A stretch of DNA of 42,080 bases from CAZZNQ01 sp964655775 (GTDB taxonomy: Bacteria > Planctomycetota > Brocadiia > SM23-32). Each line of letters starts with the position of its first letter. Within the stretch, counting starts at the first letter, position 1. Location of the stretch: assembly GCA_964655775.1 (NCBI GenBank), contig CAZZNQ010000028.1, positions 1 to 42,080 of the forward strand. The letters run 5' to 3'. This document shows positions 30,052 to 39,142 of this stretch, piece after piece. Both the position numbers and the translations under genes were made by a program. The notes under the pieces were generated by a model. The model was not told where the DNA came from, ran no database searches, and saw only the letters and a program-made list of their open reading frames with translations.

Positions 30052-32337
30052 ATGGACTGCCGACGGGCCGAGGCGCTTATCGCCGAGACCGCGTTCCTGG
30101 GGCATCCCCCGGCCAGGGAGTTGCGCGACCACATACGCGGCTGCTGGGAATGCGCCGACTACGCAAGGCAGTGCGGCATTGCCCGCGAGACACTTACGCG
30201 GCTGAAGTCCCTCCCGGTGCCGGACGAAGCCAGGGAGGGGCTGATGAAAGCGGTGCGGGCGGCAGCCGCTTCCGGGCGTGGCTCCGGGCCTGCCCCCGCC
30301 GTGGCGGTGCCGGAGCAGGGCGGGGCGCGCAGGTGGTTGATCTTCCTCGGGGGGCTGGCGGTGCTTGCGGCAATGGCGTTCCTGCTGATACTGGCCACTC
30401 GCGACGAAGAGGCAGCTCAGCCGATCGCCTCCTTGACCTGGACACACGGATCAGTCCGCTTCCGGATCCCCGGCATGTCCGAGGGCGCCCCGATCAGAGC
30501 CGGCACGGACCTGTTGGTGGGCACCAGTGTCGAGGTCGAGGGCGGGGGACTCGCGCGGGTTGAGGGGGACGGCTACCAGTGTCTGGTGGACGAGAACGCC
30601 GATGTGACCGTGCAAGCTCCTCGAAGCATCAGGCTCTACGCGGGCAGGCTCTTCCTGGACGTTCTCGCGAAACAGGGAGAGCCGTTGCGCGTGGATAGCA
30701 GGAACGGGAACATCCTCTGCAATGGAGGGAAGCTGTCGCTGGAAGTGGGCGTACGGCGTCAGATGGTATTCTGCGTCGAGGGGGAGGCCGAGGTCGGCCC
30801 TGAGCCTGACACGGAACGCCTGCGCCTGAGCGCGGGAGATTGCGTGATGATGGTGGAGGGCGAAGTCGTCGGCCCGGTCCGGGCCGTGCCCCCAGGCTAT
30901 GCCACACACTGGCTCCATGTGTTCGATGAGTCTTCCGACGGCTCGCCGATGTCTCTGCGTGAAGTGGCCGCTCTTCCCGTGCAGGGCTCCGCCCCCGTGT
31001 TGCCGGATGCAGTAAGGGCGGATTCGCTCGACCTGCGGGTTCTCTCGGGGGGCGGCGTTGCCGTAGTTGTCGCCCGCACCCGTCTCACGAACGAAGGGGA
31101 TGTTGCCTGGAACGGCTCAGTGAGCCTGGGGGACCTGCTGTTCCCGCGTCCGCTGGCGGCAACCGGGCCGGAAATCTCGGAGTTGGGCCCGGGCGAATCG
31201 CTGATCGCGGAGTCTGCGGCTCTGTGTCTCCTCCGATCCAGGCAGGGGTTCTACCCGCTGGCGATCGGCCCTTCCGGTTGGACAACACAACCCATCGGGG
31301 AGGTCGACCTCGTCGTCCGGGCTTCGGAGTCGGTTGAGGAGGTCGCGTGCCCGACGCATCCACTGAAGGATGCCGCAGAGGGCCTTGCCGGCTACAGATG
31401 GGAAGGCACCGAAGTCTCTCCGAACGCTCCGATCCTACTGGATTTCCGCAGCGGCGAAGACAGCGTCGTAGGCGGTGTCGGCCTGCATACTGATCAGGGG
31501 CTCCGCTACCTTGCCGGCTGGTCGCCTGCCGGTGTGACCGAGGCGTGGCTGAAGGTGGGGGACTGCGTATTCGTTGGCCTGGACGCAACCGGCGATTTCA
31601 GCGCGACGGGAGCTGTCTGGGCCCATCTGTTCCTGGACAAGGTCATGCGCTACCTTCCGCCGGGTCTGCTCTCTGCGGCGGTCGGGTACGGTGGCGATCC
31701 GATGGTGGAGCCTACGGGTCTTGGAGTGCATAGCGGCGACAAAGCCGATGCGATGTTGATAGCACTTTGGAAGCTCCAGGCGGAAAAGGAAGGTAACTTC
31801 GCCGACTTCGCCGAGTTCACCGTCAGATTGGCTGCTGGGGCCGAGAGCCGCAGTCTCGTGTTCCTGGTCACCGGGCCCGATTCCATGCCGGACATGGACG
31901 CGCTGGGGGAGATCATGGGCGCCGGTGACGTTCACGTGGGCATCGTGCGGATTGGGACGCCTGGTCCGACGCACTGGTGGACCCATCCGGAAGACGAGCG
32001 GATCGTCGTCATGGACTTCTCCGAGCGGATCGTCCCGTGGGCGGCCGCGCTGGACGTGGTTTCGGGCCTTCGCTGGATCCAGTATACGCAGGCGAAGGCA
32101 GACGTGGTCGACGGCCGTGCCAGCGTTCTCCCCGACACGGTTGGCCTGGAAGGTCAACCCATTGCAGCCCTGCTGACGCCGCCGGCCGGAGCTGATGCTT
32201 TGGAGGGTCGTTTCACCGCGTCGAGGAACAGTAAGAAGCTCTCGACAGAGTTCGCTTTGTCGCCCGATAGCGCCGTGGTCCTGGACGGGCCGCTGGCGGA
32301 CCGCCTCTGGCGGAGCCTGCAGGGCCTGGATGAGTGA
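30052..32337 (+). CDS. membrane anti-sigma factor-like/FecR domain protein with VIT/vWA-like C-terminus
   Basis: The protein has 761 residues. H27xxxC31xxC34 after an N-terminal Cys3 is the zinc anti-sigma (ZAS/zf-HC2) motif. A single membrane helix spans about 95-115. An outward FecR-like region follows (about 128-290: LTWTHGSVRF, GTDLLVGTSVEVEGGG, VRVDSRNG-type strands). The next part (about 335-450) resembles a VIT domain (VVVARTRLTNEGDVAWNG). The last part is vWA-like, with VFVGLDATGDFSATG in the MIDAS position but without the DxSxS metal motif. It begins directly after the sigma stop codon. By analogy with FecR systems it should hold the sigma at the membrane and respond to an external signal. 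VIT/vWA calls are tentative. Confidence 0.7.
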   Translation: MDCRRAEALIAETAFLGHPPARELRDHIRGCWECADYARQCGIARETLTRLKSLPVPDEAREGLMKAVRAAAASGRGSGPAPAVAVPEQGGARRWLIFLGGLAVLAAMAFLLILATRDEEAAQPIASLTWTHGSVRFRIPGMSEGAPIRAGTDLLVGTSVEVEGGGLARVEGDGYQCLVDENADVTVQAPRSIRLYAGRLFLDVLAKQGEPLRVDSRNGNILCNGGKLSLEVGVRRQMVFCVEGEAEVGPEPDTERLRLSAGDCVMMVEGEVVGPVRAVPPGYATHWLHVFDESSDGSPMSLREVAALPVQGSAPVLPDAVRADSLDLRVLSGGGVAVVVARTRLTNEGDVAWNGSVSLGDLLFPRPLAATGPEISELGPGESLIAESAALCLLRSRQGFYPLAIGPSGWTTQPIGEVDLVVRASESVEEVACPTHPLKDAAEGLAGYRWEGTEVSPNAPILLDFRSGEDSVVGGVGLHTDQGLRYLAGWSPAGVTEAWLKVGDCVFVGLDATGDFSATGAVWAHLFLDKVMRYLPPGLLSAAVGYGGDPMVEPTGLGVHSGDKADAMLIALWKLQAEKEGNFADFAEFTVRLAAGAESRSLVFLVTGPDSMPDMDALGEIMGAGDVHVGIVRIGTPGPTHWWTHPEDERIVVMDFSERIVPWAAALDVVSGLRWIQYTQAKADVVDGRASVLPDTVGLEGQPIAALLTPPAGADALEGRFTASRNSKKLSTEFALSPDSAVVLDGPLADRLWRSLQGLDE

Positions 32338-32447
32338 GCGAATGGGACGGTCGCGGCGCCGCGATGTGTGCACGGGCCTCGTCTTTCTGATAGGATGGTA
32401 TGCAAACAGTTATCTGTTCCGCCCCCTCTTTCCGTCGAGGCAATAGG

Positions 32448-33428
32448 ATGCTTCGTCTGAGTCCGGTCTTCGTGTTAGCCGCGCTGATGGTGTGCTCGGC
32501 TGCGCCGACCCAAGCGATGGAGGTCTGGACGCCGGAGACCGGAGAAGTGCTGCTGGAGGCGCTGCCACGGCAGAGCGAGCAGGCGCGGCTGCGGCACGCG
32601 CTGGCGCTGCTGGGCGCCGGGCAGGTGGCCGGGGGCAGGGCGGAGCTGCGGGAACTGATAAAGGCGAATCCGCAGGCGGAGTGGGTGCATGACGCTGTAT
32701 TCGCTATGGGCCGGGCCATGTTCGCCGCGGGCGAGTACGAGCTCGCATTCCGCGAGCTGCAGGCGCTGCCTCCGGAGTCTGGCACGCGCGTGAGAGCACT
32801 GCAGTTCGCGATTGCCGAGGAGGCGTCGCAGCACGATCTGGACGCGGGGCTCAGGATGTACGACGGTCTGATCGAGACGGCGCCGGAGGAGGAGGGCGCA
32901 TACGCCCTGAAAGAGCGTGCGGACGCGTTGTTCGAAGCGGGCCATTACCTGGACGCCGAAGATGGATACATGAGCATAATCCGCTTCCATGACGACAAAG
33001 CGCTGATCCCCGCTTGCTGGTACATGGTGGCACAGTGCCAGTGGGAGATGGCGCGGTGGCTCGGGCTCGGCCTGGAGCGCCTCAAGGCGGCGGAAACCCT
33101 CTTTACGGACTATCTGGAAACGTTCCCGGATGATGAACACGTTTCAACCGCTCGCGAGACTCGTGACGAGGTGAGGGCTCAGCAAGCAGGTCTCTACAGA
33201 CAGATCTGCCGCTTCTATTCTGAGCGCGATCAGCGCCCCTGGGCCGCGTTGAACTACCTGGAACTTCTGGCCACTGAATATGCAGATACAGCCGAAGGGC
33301 GCTGGGCTGCAGAAGAGCTCAAGAGGCGTGAGCGAGGCCGCGCGGCGCCGGCGGTCGGCGAGTTCCGGCGGATGGACCTGAAAGGGGTTGATCGTGGCGG
33401 CCCTTCGGCCGGGGAGATGGCGAGATGA
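32448..33428 (+). CDS. BamD/YfiO-like TPR outer-membrane assembly protein
   Basis: A 326-residue exported protein. Residues 1-23 form a signal peptide with a predicted cut after PTQA. There is no convincing lipobox, unlike classical BamD. The mature part is built of TPR-like helices (GAGQVAGGRAELRELIKANPQ, AMFAAGEYELAFRELQALP, DALFEAGHYLDAEDGYMSII, ATEYADTAEGRWAAEEL) in the YfiO/BamD style. The ATG has GAGG 7 bases upstream; an earlier in-frame ATG is unsupported. It overlaps lptE by ATGA, so they are translationally coupled. A role in outer-membrane protein assembly is plausible but not proved; a generic TPR scaffold is the alternative. Confidence 0.65.
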   Translation: MLRLSPVFVLAALMVCSAAPTQAMEVWTPETGEVLLEALPRQSEQARLRHALALLGAGQVAGGRAELRELIKANPQAEWVHDAVFAMGRAMFAAGEYELAFRELQALPPESGTRVRALQFAIAEEASQHDLDAGLRMYDGLIETAPEEEGAYALKERADALFEAGHYLDAEDGYMSIIRFHDDKALIPACWYMVAQCQWEMARWLGLGLERLKAAETLFTDYLETFPDDEHVSTARETRDEVRAQQAGLYRQICRFYSERDQRPWAALNYLELLATEYADTAEGRWAAEELKRRERGRAAPAVGEFRRMDLKGVDRGGPSAGEMAR

Positions 33429-33964
33429 AGGCCATGGATCGAGGCGCCCTCTGGGCTCTGATAGGGCTTGCGATGATCGGCTGGGGTTGCACCTATAGAG
33501 CAGGCGGGCTCGTCCGGGGAAACGTCGACACGGTATACGTCGCGTTCTTCGATAACTCCACCTACCGCCGGGGCCTCGAGGTGCCGCTGACGCGGGCGGT
33601 GGTGGACGAGATCAAGCTGAGAACACAGCTGCTGTTCGCGCCGCGCGATCAGGCCGACTCCGTTCTTATGGGCGAGTTGCTGGATGTAGACGAAGACACA
33701 CGCCTGAAGACCGAGGAGGATGAGATCCTCATCACGAGTGTGGTTGTGCGTGTGCGCTTCCGGTGGCGGGACAAGCGAACAGGCCGCGACATTGTACCGG
33801 AGCAGACGGTGGTCGAGTCGGCGCGCGTGTTGCCGACCGTTGCGGACGTGGCGCCTGCCGCGACGGTGGGAGAAGCCAGGATGCAACTGGCGAGCACTTC
33901 TGCCGAGCTGGCGCTCCAACAGGCGGCTCAACGCATTGTGGAGCGAATGGAGAAGGACTGGTAG
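33425..33964 (+). CDS. lptE: LptE-like LPS-assembly lipoprotein
   Basis: A 179-residue lipoprotein. The signal peptide ends GWGC, a permissive lipobox with Cys at about residue 22. The mature start YRAGGLVRGNVDTVYVAFFDNSTYRRGLE, followed by PLTRAVVDEIKLRT, is the hallmark of LptE (the plug of the LptD translocon). GELLDVDEDTRLKTEEDEI and RVRFRWRDKRTGRDI are the later strands. Its presence implies an LPS-like outer leaflet. It follows the BamD-like gene with a 4-base overlap and precedes ftsH by 44 bases on the same strand. lptD is not in the window. Confidence 0.85.
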   Translation: MKAMDRGALWALIGLAMIGWGCTYRAGGLVRGNVDTVYVAFFDNSTYRRGLEVPLTRAVVDEIKLRTQLLFAPRDQADSVLMGELLDVDEDTRLKTEEDEILITSVVVRVRFRWRDKRTGRDIVPEQTVVESARVLPTVADVAPAATVGEARMQLASTSAELALQQAAQRIVERMEKDW

Positions 33965-34008
33965 CGGGAGGCCGTCGCCAGGCCGCATAGCTGAGGACAT
34001 CGAGAACC

Positions 34009-36042
34009 ATGCCGGAAAACAGAGACAAGAGGAACCGGCCGCGTCGGCCGTTCCGTCCCGAAGACGTGGAGGACGACGGAGCGCCGCAGCGCCCCAGATT
34101 CGGCAGGCAGCTGCTCTTCTGGGCGATACTGATCGGGGCGGTCCTGATCGGTTTGAGCCTCTACAGGAAGGTGAGCCAGCCCTTCGAGGAGAAGGTGAGC
34201 GCAGGCGTCTTCCACGACCTTCTGGACGCCGGAGCCATCCAGGAAATCCGCACCCGCGGGACCGAAGTGCGGGGCTTCAAGAGAATGACGTCAGCCGGTC
34301 GGCGCTCCGTTGTGAAGTTCAACGTGGCCTCACGGGGTTACATAGACGACCATCTTGACGAGTGGACCGCGAAGGTGCCGGGCGGGAACGTGAAGGTGGA
34401 GGAGGAGTCCGGCCTGCTGACCGGCATGCTGATCCAGATAGTGCCCTTTGCCCTGTTGATGCTGTTTATGCTCTATCTAATAAACCGGCAGATGCGGGCG
34501 GCCACCTCGCGCGACGGGATATCCTCGTTCGTCAACAGCACCCAGCACGCCCACAAAGAGCGCCCGGATGTCACGTTCGACGACGTGGCCGGCGTGGAGG
34601 AGGCAAAGGAAGAGGTCTCCGAGCTCATTGACTTCCTGAAGAACCCCGAGAAGTTCCAGCGCATAGGCGGCCGCATCCCCCGAGGCGTGCTCCTGGTAGG
34701 TGCGCCGGGCACGGGCAAGACGCTGCTGGCCAAGGCGATTGCCGGCGAGGCGGATGCGCCCTTTTTTAGCCTGTGCGGGTCGGATTTCGTCGAGCTGTTC
34801 GTCGGCGTCGGGGCAGCGAGGGTCCGCGATTTGTTCCGGAAGGCCCGCCAGAACCAGCCCTGCATCATCTTCCTGGACGAGATTGATGCGGTCGGCCGGA
34901 AACGGGGTACCGGTTTGGGCGGCGGGCACGACGAGCGCGAGCAGACCCTCAACGCGATTCTCAGCGAGATGGACGGGTTCAGCCGCGACACGGGCGTCAT
35001 CGTTATCGCGGCGACCAACCGGCCTGACGTGCTGGATCCGGCCCTTCTGCGCCCCGGGCGGTTCGACCGGGAAATCGTCGTGGACATGCCCGATCTGCAC
35101 GGTCGGGAAGAGATCCTCAAGGTGCATGCCCGGCGTGTGGAGATGGCGGAAGGCATTGACCTGAACCAGATAGCTCGCGGAACGCCCGGCTTTACCGGCG
35201 CCGATCTGGAGGCCCTGGTCAACGAAGCCGCGATCCGAGCCGCCGTCAACGGGAACGAGAAAGTCCAGATGAGGGACCTGGAAGAGGCCCGCGACAAGGT
35301 GCGATTCGGGCGGCAGAAGAAGCGCAGCCGGGTGATGAGCGAAGAAGACCGGAAGATGACGGCCTACCACGAGGCCGGTCATGCGCTGGTGGCCAAGCTG
35401 GACGAACACGTGGAGCCGCTGCACAAGGTCACCATCATTCCGCGCGGCGTTTCGCTCGGCATGACCATGATACTGCCTGAGCGCGACAAGTACGGCCTCC
35501 GGAGGCGGGAGTGTCTGGGCACCATCACTATGCAGATGGCCGGCCGCGTGGCGGAGAGCAAGTTCTGCGGCGATATCTCCTCAGGTGCCGAGAACGACAT
35601 CAAGGCGGCAACGGCATTGGCCCGCAAGATGGTCACGCAGTGGGGCATGAGCGAGGAGCTGGGCCCGATCTGTTACTCGGAAGACGAGCATCACGTGTTC
35701 CTTGGCAATGAGATCACAAAGGGCCGACTGCACAGTGAGCGCATGGCCGAGGAGATCGACGGGCAGGTCCGCGAAATCCTGACCCAGTGCTATGAGAGTG
35801 CCCAGCGGCTGTGCGCTGAGCACCAGAAGGAGCTTCAGGGCATAGCCGAGGCACTGCTCGAACTGGAGACGCTTACGGGTGACGACGTCGACAGCATCTT
35901 CGACGGTACGACGTTGTCGGAGTTGACCACGCGGCGTGAGGCCGAGGAGGCCGAAGACCGAGCGCGCAGCGCCAAGGAACGCGCGGGACGCGACGACGAC
36001 GCGCCGGAAGGCTATCCTCATCCCGTGGGAAGCCCTGCGTAG
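34009..36042 (+). CDS. ftsH: ATP-dependent zinc metalloprotease FtsH
   Basis: A full-length, 677-residue membrane AAA+ protease. It has a charged N-terminal tail (about 33 residues, basic then acidic), a helix at about 34-52, a periplasmic domain to about 140, and a second helix at about 144-163. The AAA+ module has Walker A GAPGTGKT at 231-238, Walker B IIFLDEIDAVG and the second region of homology ATNRPDVLDPALLRPGRFD. The zinc protease motif HEAGH begins at residue 454, with GAENDIKAAT carrying the third ligand. The C-terminal tail is Glu/Arg-rich. It degrades misfolded membrane proteins and regulators, and in E. coli tunes LPS synthesis. Here it sits directly behind lptE. Confidence 0.97.
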   Translation: MPENRDKRNRPRRPFRPEDVEDDGAPQRPRFGRQLLFWAILIGAVLIGLSLYRKVSQPFEEKVSAGVFHDLLDAGAIQEIRTRGTEVRGFKRMTSAGRRSVVKFNVASRGYIDDHLDEWTAKVPGGNVKVEEESGLLTGMLIQIVPFALLMLFMLYLINRQMRAATSRDGISSFVNSTQHAHKERPDVTFDDVAGVEEAKEEVSELIDFLKNPEKFQRIGGRIPRGVLLVGAPGTGKTLLAKAIAGEADAPFFSLCGSDFVELFVGVGAARVRDLFRKARQNQPCIIFLDEIDAVGRKRGTGLGGGHDEREQTLNAILSEMDGFSRDTGVIVIAATNRPDVLDPALLRPGRFDREIVVDMPDLHGREEILKVHARRVEMAEGIDLNQIARGTPGFTGADLEALVNEAAIRAAVNGNEKVQMRDLEEARDKVRFGRQKKRSRVMSEEDRKMTAYHEAGHALVAKLDEHVEPLHKVTIIPRGVSLGMTMILPERDKYGLRRRECLGTITMQMAGRVAESKFCGDISSGAENDIKAATALARKMVTQWGMSEELGPICYSEDEHHVFLGNEITKGRLHSERMAEEIDGQVREILTQCYESAQRLCAEHQKELQGIAEALLELETLTGDDVDSIFDGTTLSELTTRREAEEAEDRARSAKERAGRDDDAPEGYPHPVGSPA

Positions 36043-36083
36043 CCCTCCGTTCGTGGCGAACGCGAGCACGAAAGGGACAGGAC

Positions 36084-36497
36084 GTGCCCACGGAGCCCTG
36101 GTACAGCGAAGGCCTCCGCTTTACGTGTACCCGTTGCGGCAAGTGCTGTGGCGGGGCGCCCGGCTACGTCTGGGTGGAGAAGGAAGAGATCGCCCGCATG
36201 GCAAGGCTGCTGGGGATGACGGACCGAGAGTTTGCGCGGGAGTACTGTCGGTCCGTTTGGTGGCATACCAGCTTGAAGGAACGGGCCAACGGCGACTGCG
36301 TGATGCTGACGCCAGAAGGTTGTCGCGTCTACGAGGGCAGGCCACTCCAGTGCAGAACCTTCCCCTTCTGGCGCGACCACTTGAAGAGCCCTGCCGCGTG
36401 GCAGGAGGCCAGGGACCGCTGCCCGGGAATGGGCACTGGGCGGCTTTACTCCCGCCAGGAGATTGAGAGCATCTCCGAGGGCCGCATGCGCACCTGA
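36084..36497 (+). CDS. YkgJ-family cysteine-cluster protein (putative Zn/Fe-chelating)
   Basis: A 137-residue protein of the YkgJ/CxxCxxCC family. CTRCGKCCGG near the N-terminus is the signature. Further conserved cysteines lie in GDCVMLTPEGCRVYEGRPLQCRTFPFW and DRCPG. The pattern suggests a bound metal or [Fe-S] cluster; the cellular role is unknown. The start is GTG with AAGGGA upstream. It is 41 bases downstream of ftsH and probably the last gene of that run. Confidence 0.87.
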   Translation: MPTEPWYSEGLRFTCTRCGKCCGGAPGYVWVEKEEIARMARLLGMTDREFAREYCRSVWWHTSLKERANGDCVMLTPEGCRVYEGRPLQCRTFPFWRDHLKSPAAWQEARDRCPGMGTGRLYSRQEIESISEGRMRT

Positions 36498-36589
36498 CCT
36501 CGCGCCTGTGGTTCTGCTGTCCCGGGTGCCCTGCCGGCAGACCTGCCCGGGCCTTGGATCGGCGACTGTTGCCACTGCGTCCTTTTGTG

Positions 36590-36619
36590 TTGCGTTGCCG
36601 GCGGAAGGTCTGTTAGTAT
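36590..36619 (+). promoter_or_regulatory. sigma-70-type promoter for the phosphodiesterase gene
   Basis: TTGCGT, 18 bases, TAGTAT, leaving a leader of about 75 bases. The preceding ~90 bases after the YkgJ stop contain only GC-rich imperfect repeats and no recognisable gene. Confidence 0.4.
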
Positions 36620-36701
36620 GGCGAGCGGTCCTGAGGCTGGCCCTGCAGCGCTCTTCCGCGTGCGGGCGGTGACCCCTCCGGCCGGGCCAAGGTGTGGTGC
36701 A

Positions 36702-37472
36702 ATGATCGCCATCATCTCCGACGTCCACGGCAATCTCGAGGCACTGCGAGCCGTCCTGGCGCAGGTGCGCGAAGCGGAGACCGTGTACTGCGCCGGGGAT
36801 ATCGTCGGGTATGGGCCCAACCCGAACGAGTGTTGCGAGTTGATGCGCGAATACGGCGCCAAGTGCGTTCAGGGCAACCACGATTTCGTTTGCGCCAACC
36901 TGGACCGGTTGAACGGCAGTGACGACGGCTTCGACGAAACCGACCGAGAGCTGTGCAGCCGGATGTACGACCAGAAGAACTCGGTCGCACAAATTGCCTC
37001 CCAGTGGACCAATAGCGTTCTGACGCGGGACAACAAGGAGTTCCTGCGCGGGTTGCCGCTCTCGATCAACGATCACGGGCTGACGATCATGCATGGATGC
37101 CCGGGCAGCAAGGAGAACATGCTGAACGAGTACTTGATGCCCGGCCAGGCCACGAAACGCATGCTGCAGTCCGTGCAAGGCCACATGCTTGTGGTCGGCC
37201 ACACACACGTGCCGATGCGGACCGACTGCGTGGTTAATCCCGGCAGCGTGGGCCAGCCCAGAGACCGCAACTGGCGCGCGAGCTACGTTATACTCAAGGG
37301 CATCTGGTACCGCTTCACCTACATCCGGGACGAAGATATGAGTTTCCGGATCGTGAAGCAGGTCGTCATGCCCAGGCGGGTTCGCTACGACGTGAAGAGC
37401 ACGATCCGCAAGATCAAGGACAACGCCGACCTGCCGGATGCTCTGGGAGAGAGACTGACGGTAGGGCTCTGA
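36702..37472 (+). CDS. metallophosphoesterase (YfcE/MJ0936-like phosphodiesterase)
   Basis: A 256-residue cytoplasmic calcineurin-like phosphoesterase. The metal-binding motifs are present in order: DVHGN (residues 7-11), GDIVGYGPNP, GNHD, H in LTIMHG, and GHTHVP. The PGSVGQPRDRN ending is typical of the YfcE/MJ0936 group, which cleaves phosphodiesters in vitro. The upstream in-frame extension was rejected because the ATG stands exactly before the first beta strand and has AAGG ahead. A short C-terminal extension rich in Arg/Lys is present. It is followed by two small genes. Confidence 0.88.
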   Translation: MIAIISDVHGNLEALRAVLAQVREAETVYCAGDIVGYGPNPNECCELMREYGAKCVQGNHDFVCANLDRLNGSDDGFDETDRELCSRMYDQKNSVAQIASQWTNSVLTRDNKEFLRGLPLSINDHGLTIMHGCPGSKENMLNEYLMPGQATKRMLQSVQGHMLVVGHTHVPMRTDCVVNPGSVGQPRDRNWRASYVILKGIWYRFTYIRDEDMSFRIVKQVVMPRRVRYDVKSTIRKIKDNADLPDALGERLTVGL

Positions 37473-37508
37473 TAGCCATTCTCTTACACTGAGGTGCACG
37501 GATAACCG

Positions 37509-37706
37509 ATGGCAGACATTGACGAGACGCTCCAGGAAGTGAACGGATTTGTCGAGAGGGCCAGAGGCTTCATCTCCGACGCGGAGTTCAGGGAAGAGGT
37601 CGAGACCAAGCAGATCCGGTACATGCAGGCCACGTCCGACCTCCTACTTGCGGTCACTTTTCAGAACGGACTGATCATCGAACTGTTGAAGGCCCAGTCC
37701 GAGTAG
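37509..37706 (+). CDS. small acidic helical protein, unknown
   Basis: A 65-residue protein, mostly predicted amphipathic helix with many Glu and Asp in the first 40 residues, and a hydrophobic second part (LLLAVTFQNGLIIELL). No Cys, no signal peptide, no family recognised. It is 36 bases downstream of the phosphodiesterase with GGTGCACGGATAACC ahead rather than a strong SD. Its reading frame fits the local operon, so it is probably real, but only comparison with homologues can show that. Confidence 0.5.
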   Translation: MADIDETLQEVNGFVERARGFISDAEFREEVETKQIRYMQATSDLLLAVTFQNGLIIELLKAQSE

Positions 37707-37764
37707 ACAATCCGAAGCCGAGCGAGGCGTGGGCTCATGGGGTGCGCCGCGCCGAGGAGGTCTC

Positions 37765-38148
37765 GTGCGGTCGACGGCAAGGGTTTTCCTGGCGTGTGCA
37801 GTAGTGGGTGTCATGGTGGCGGCCGCTTGCGTAAGCACTGAGGTGCAGGAGAGCGTCACGCGTCTGGGTACTGCACCGCTGTCCGCCTGGAGCACCGGTG
37901 CGGGGTTGATACATCCCGGGCGGACGACCAGGGCCGAGCTTGAAGAGACGTTCGGGCTGCCGACCGTCGTCGAGGAGGGCGACGGCGGAGCGGCCCGCCT
38001 TATCTACGCCTACGAGAGGCGCGTCGAGGAGTCCAAACACATCCCTTTCGTCATGCGGCGCCGTGGGACCAAGACGCAGCTCCACAGGATAGTGGTACAG
38101 GTGCGCGACGGCATAGTGACCGACATCGAGCGAGAAGTCCTTCAGTAG
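37765..38148 (+). CDS. BamE/SmpA-OmlA-like lipoprotein
   Basis: A 127-residue predicted lipoprotein. GTG was chosen for the perfect GAGGAGG 4 bases upstream; it is followed by a basic N-region, a hydrophobic core and lipobox VAAAC. The mature part has LIHPGRTTRAELEETFGLPTVV, which matches the i-pG-t-xxev-xxfGxP motif of the SmpA/OmlA (BamE) fold, and then a beta-rich tail (VVQVRDGIVTDIEREVLQ). BamE stabilises the outer-membrane assembly machine, but many lipoproteins share the fold. It lies in the small-gene cluster between the phosphodiesterase and dapF. Confidence 0.7.
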   Translation: MRSTARVFLACAVVGVMVAAACVSTEVQESVTRLGTAPLSAWSTGAGLIHPGRTTRAELEETFGLPTVVEEGDGGAARLIYAYERRVEESKHIPFVMRRRGTKTQLHRIVVQVRDGIVTDIEREVLQ

Positions 38149-38213
38149 AGCCCGGTCCGCATGCACGCCCGGACAGGCGCGGCCCAATCCCGGGTGCGTT
38201 GCTGACGCCGCTG

Positions 38214-38242
38214 TTGACCTCAAGGGTGAACTCACGCATAAT
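38214..38242 (+). promoter_or_regulatory. sigma-70-type promoter for dapF-purF
   Basis: TTGACC, 17 bases, CATAAT, about 40 bases before the dapF ATG. The spacing and -35 are close to ideal. Confidence 0.5.
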
Positions 38243-38283
38243 CAGGTACCGGTTCTCCTCTCGTTAGCCCTAGGTTCAGCCTG

Positions 38284-39090
<807 letters not shown>

Positions 39091-39142
39091 GCGAAGACCG
39101 CCGTCGCCTGAAACACGATTAGAGAGGACGGTTACTGGGAAG

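Noticed and set aside
32405..32418. Inverted repeat AACAG-TTAT-CTGTT before the BamD-like gene
   Set aside because: The arms are only 5 bases and no promoter of quality is next to it; probably chance.
36510..36555. GC-rich repeats CCCGGG...CCCGGG after the YkgJ-type gene as a terminator
   Set aside because: The arms are 6 bases around a long loop with no T-tract, so evidence is too weak to call it.
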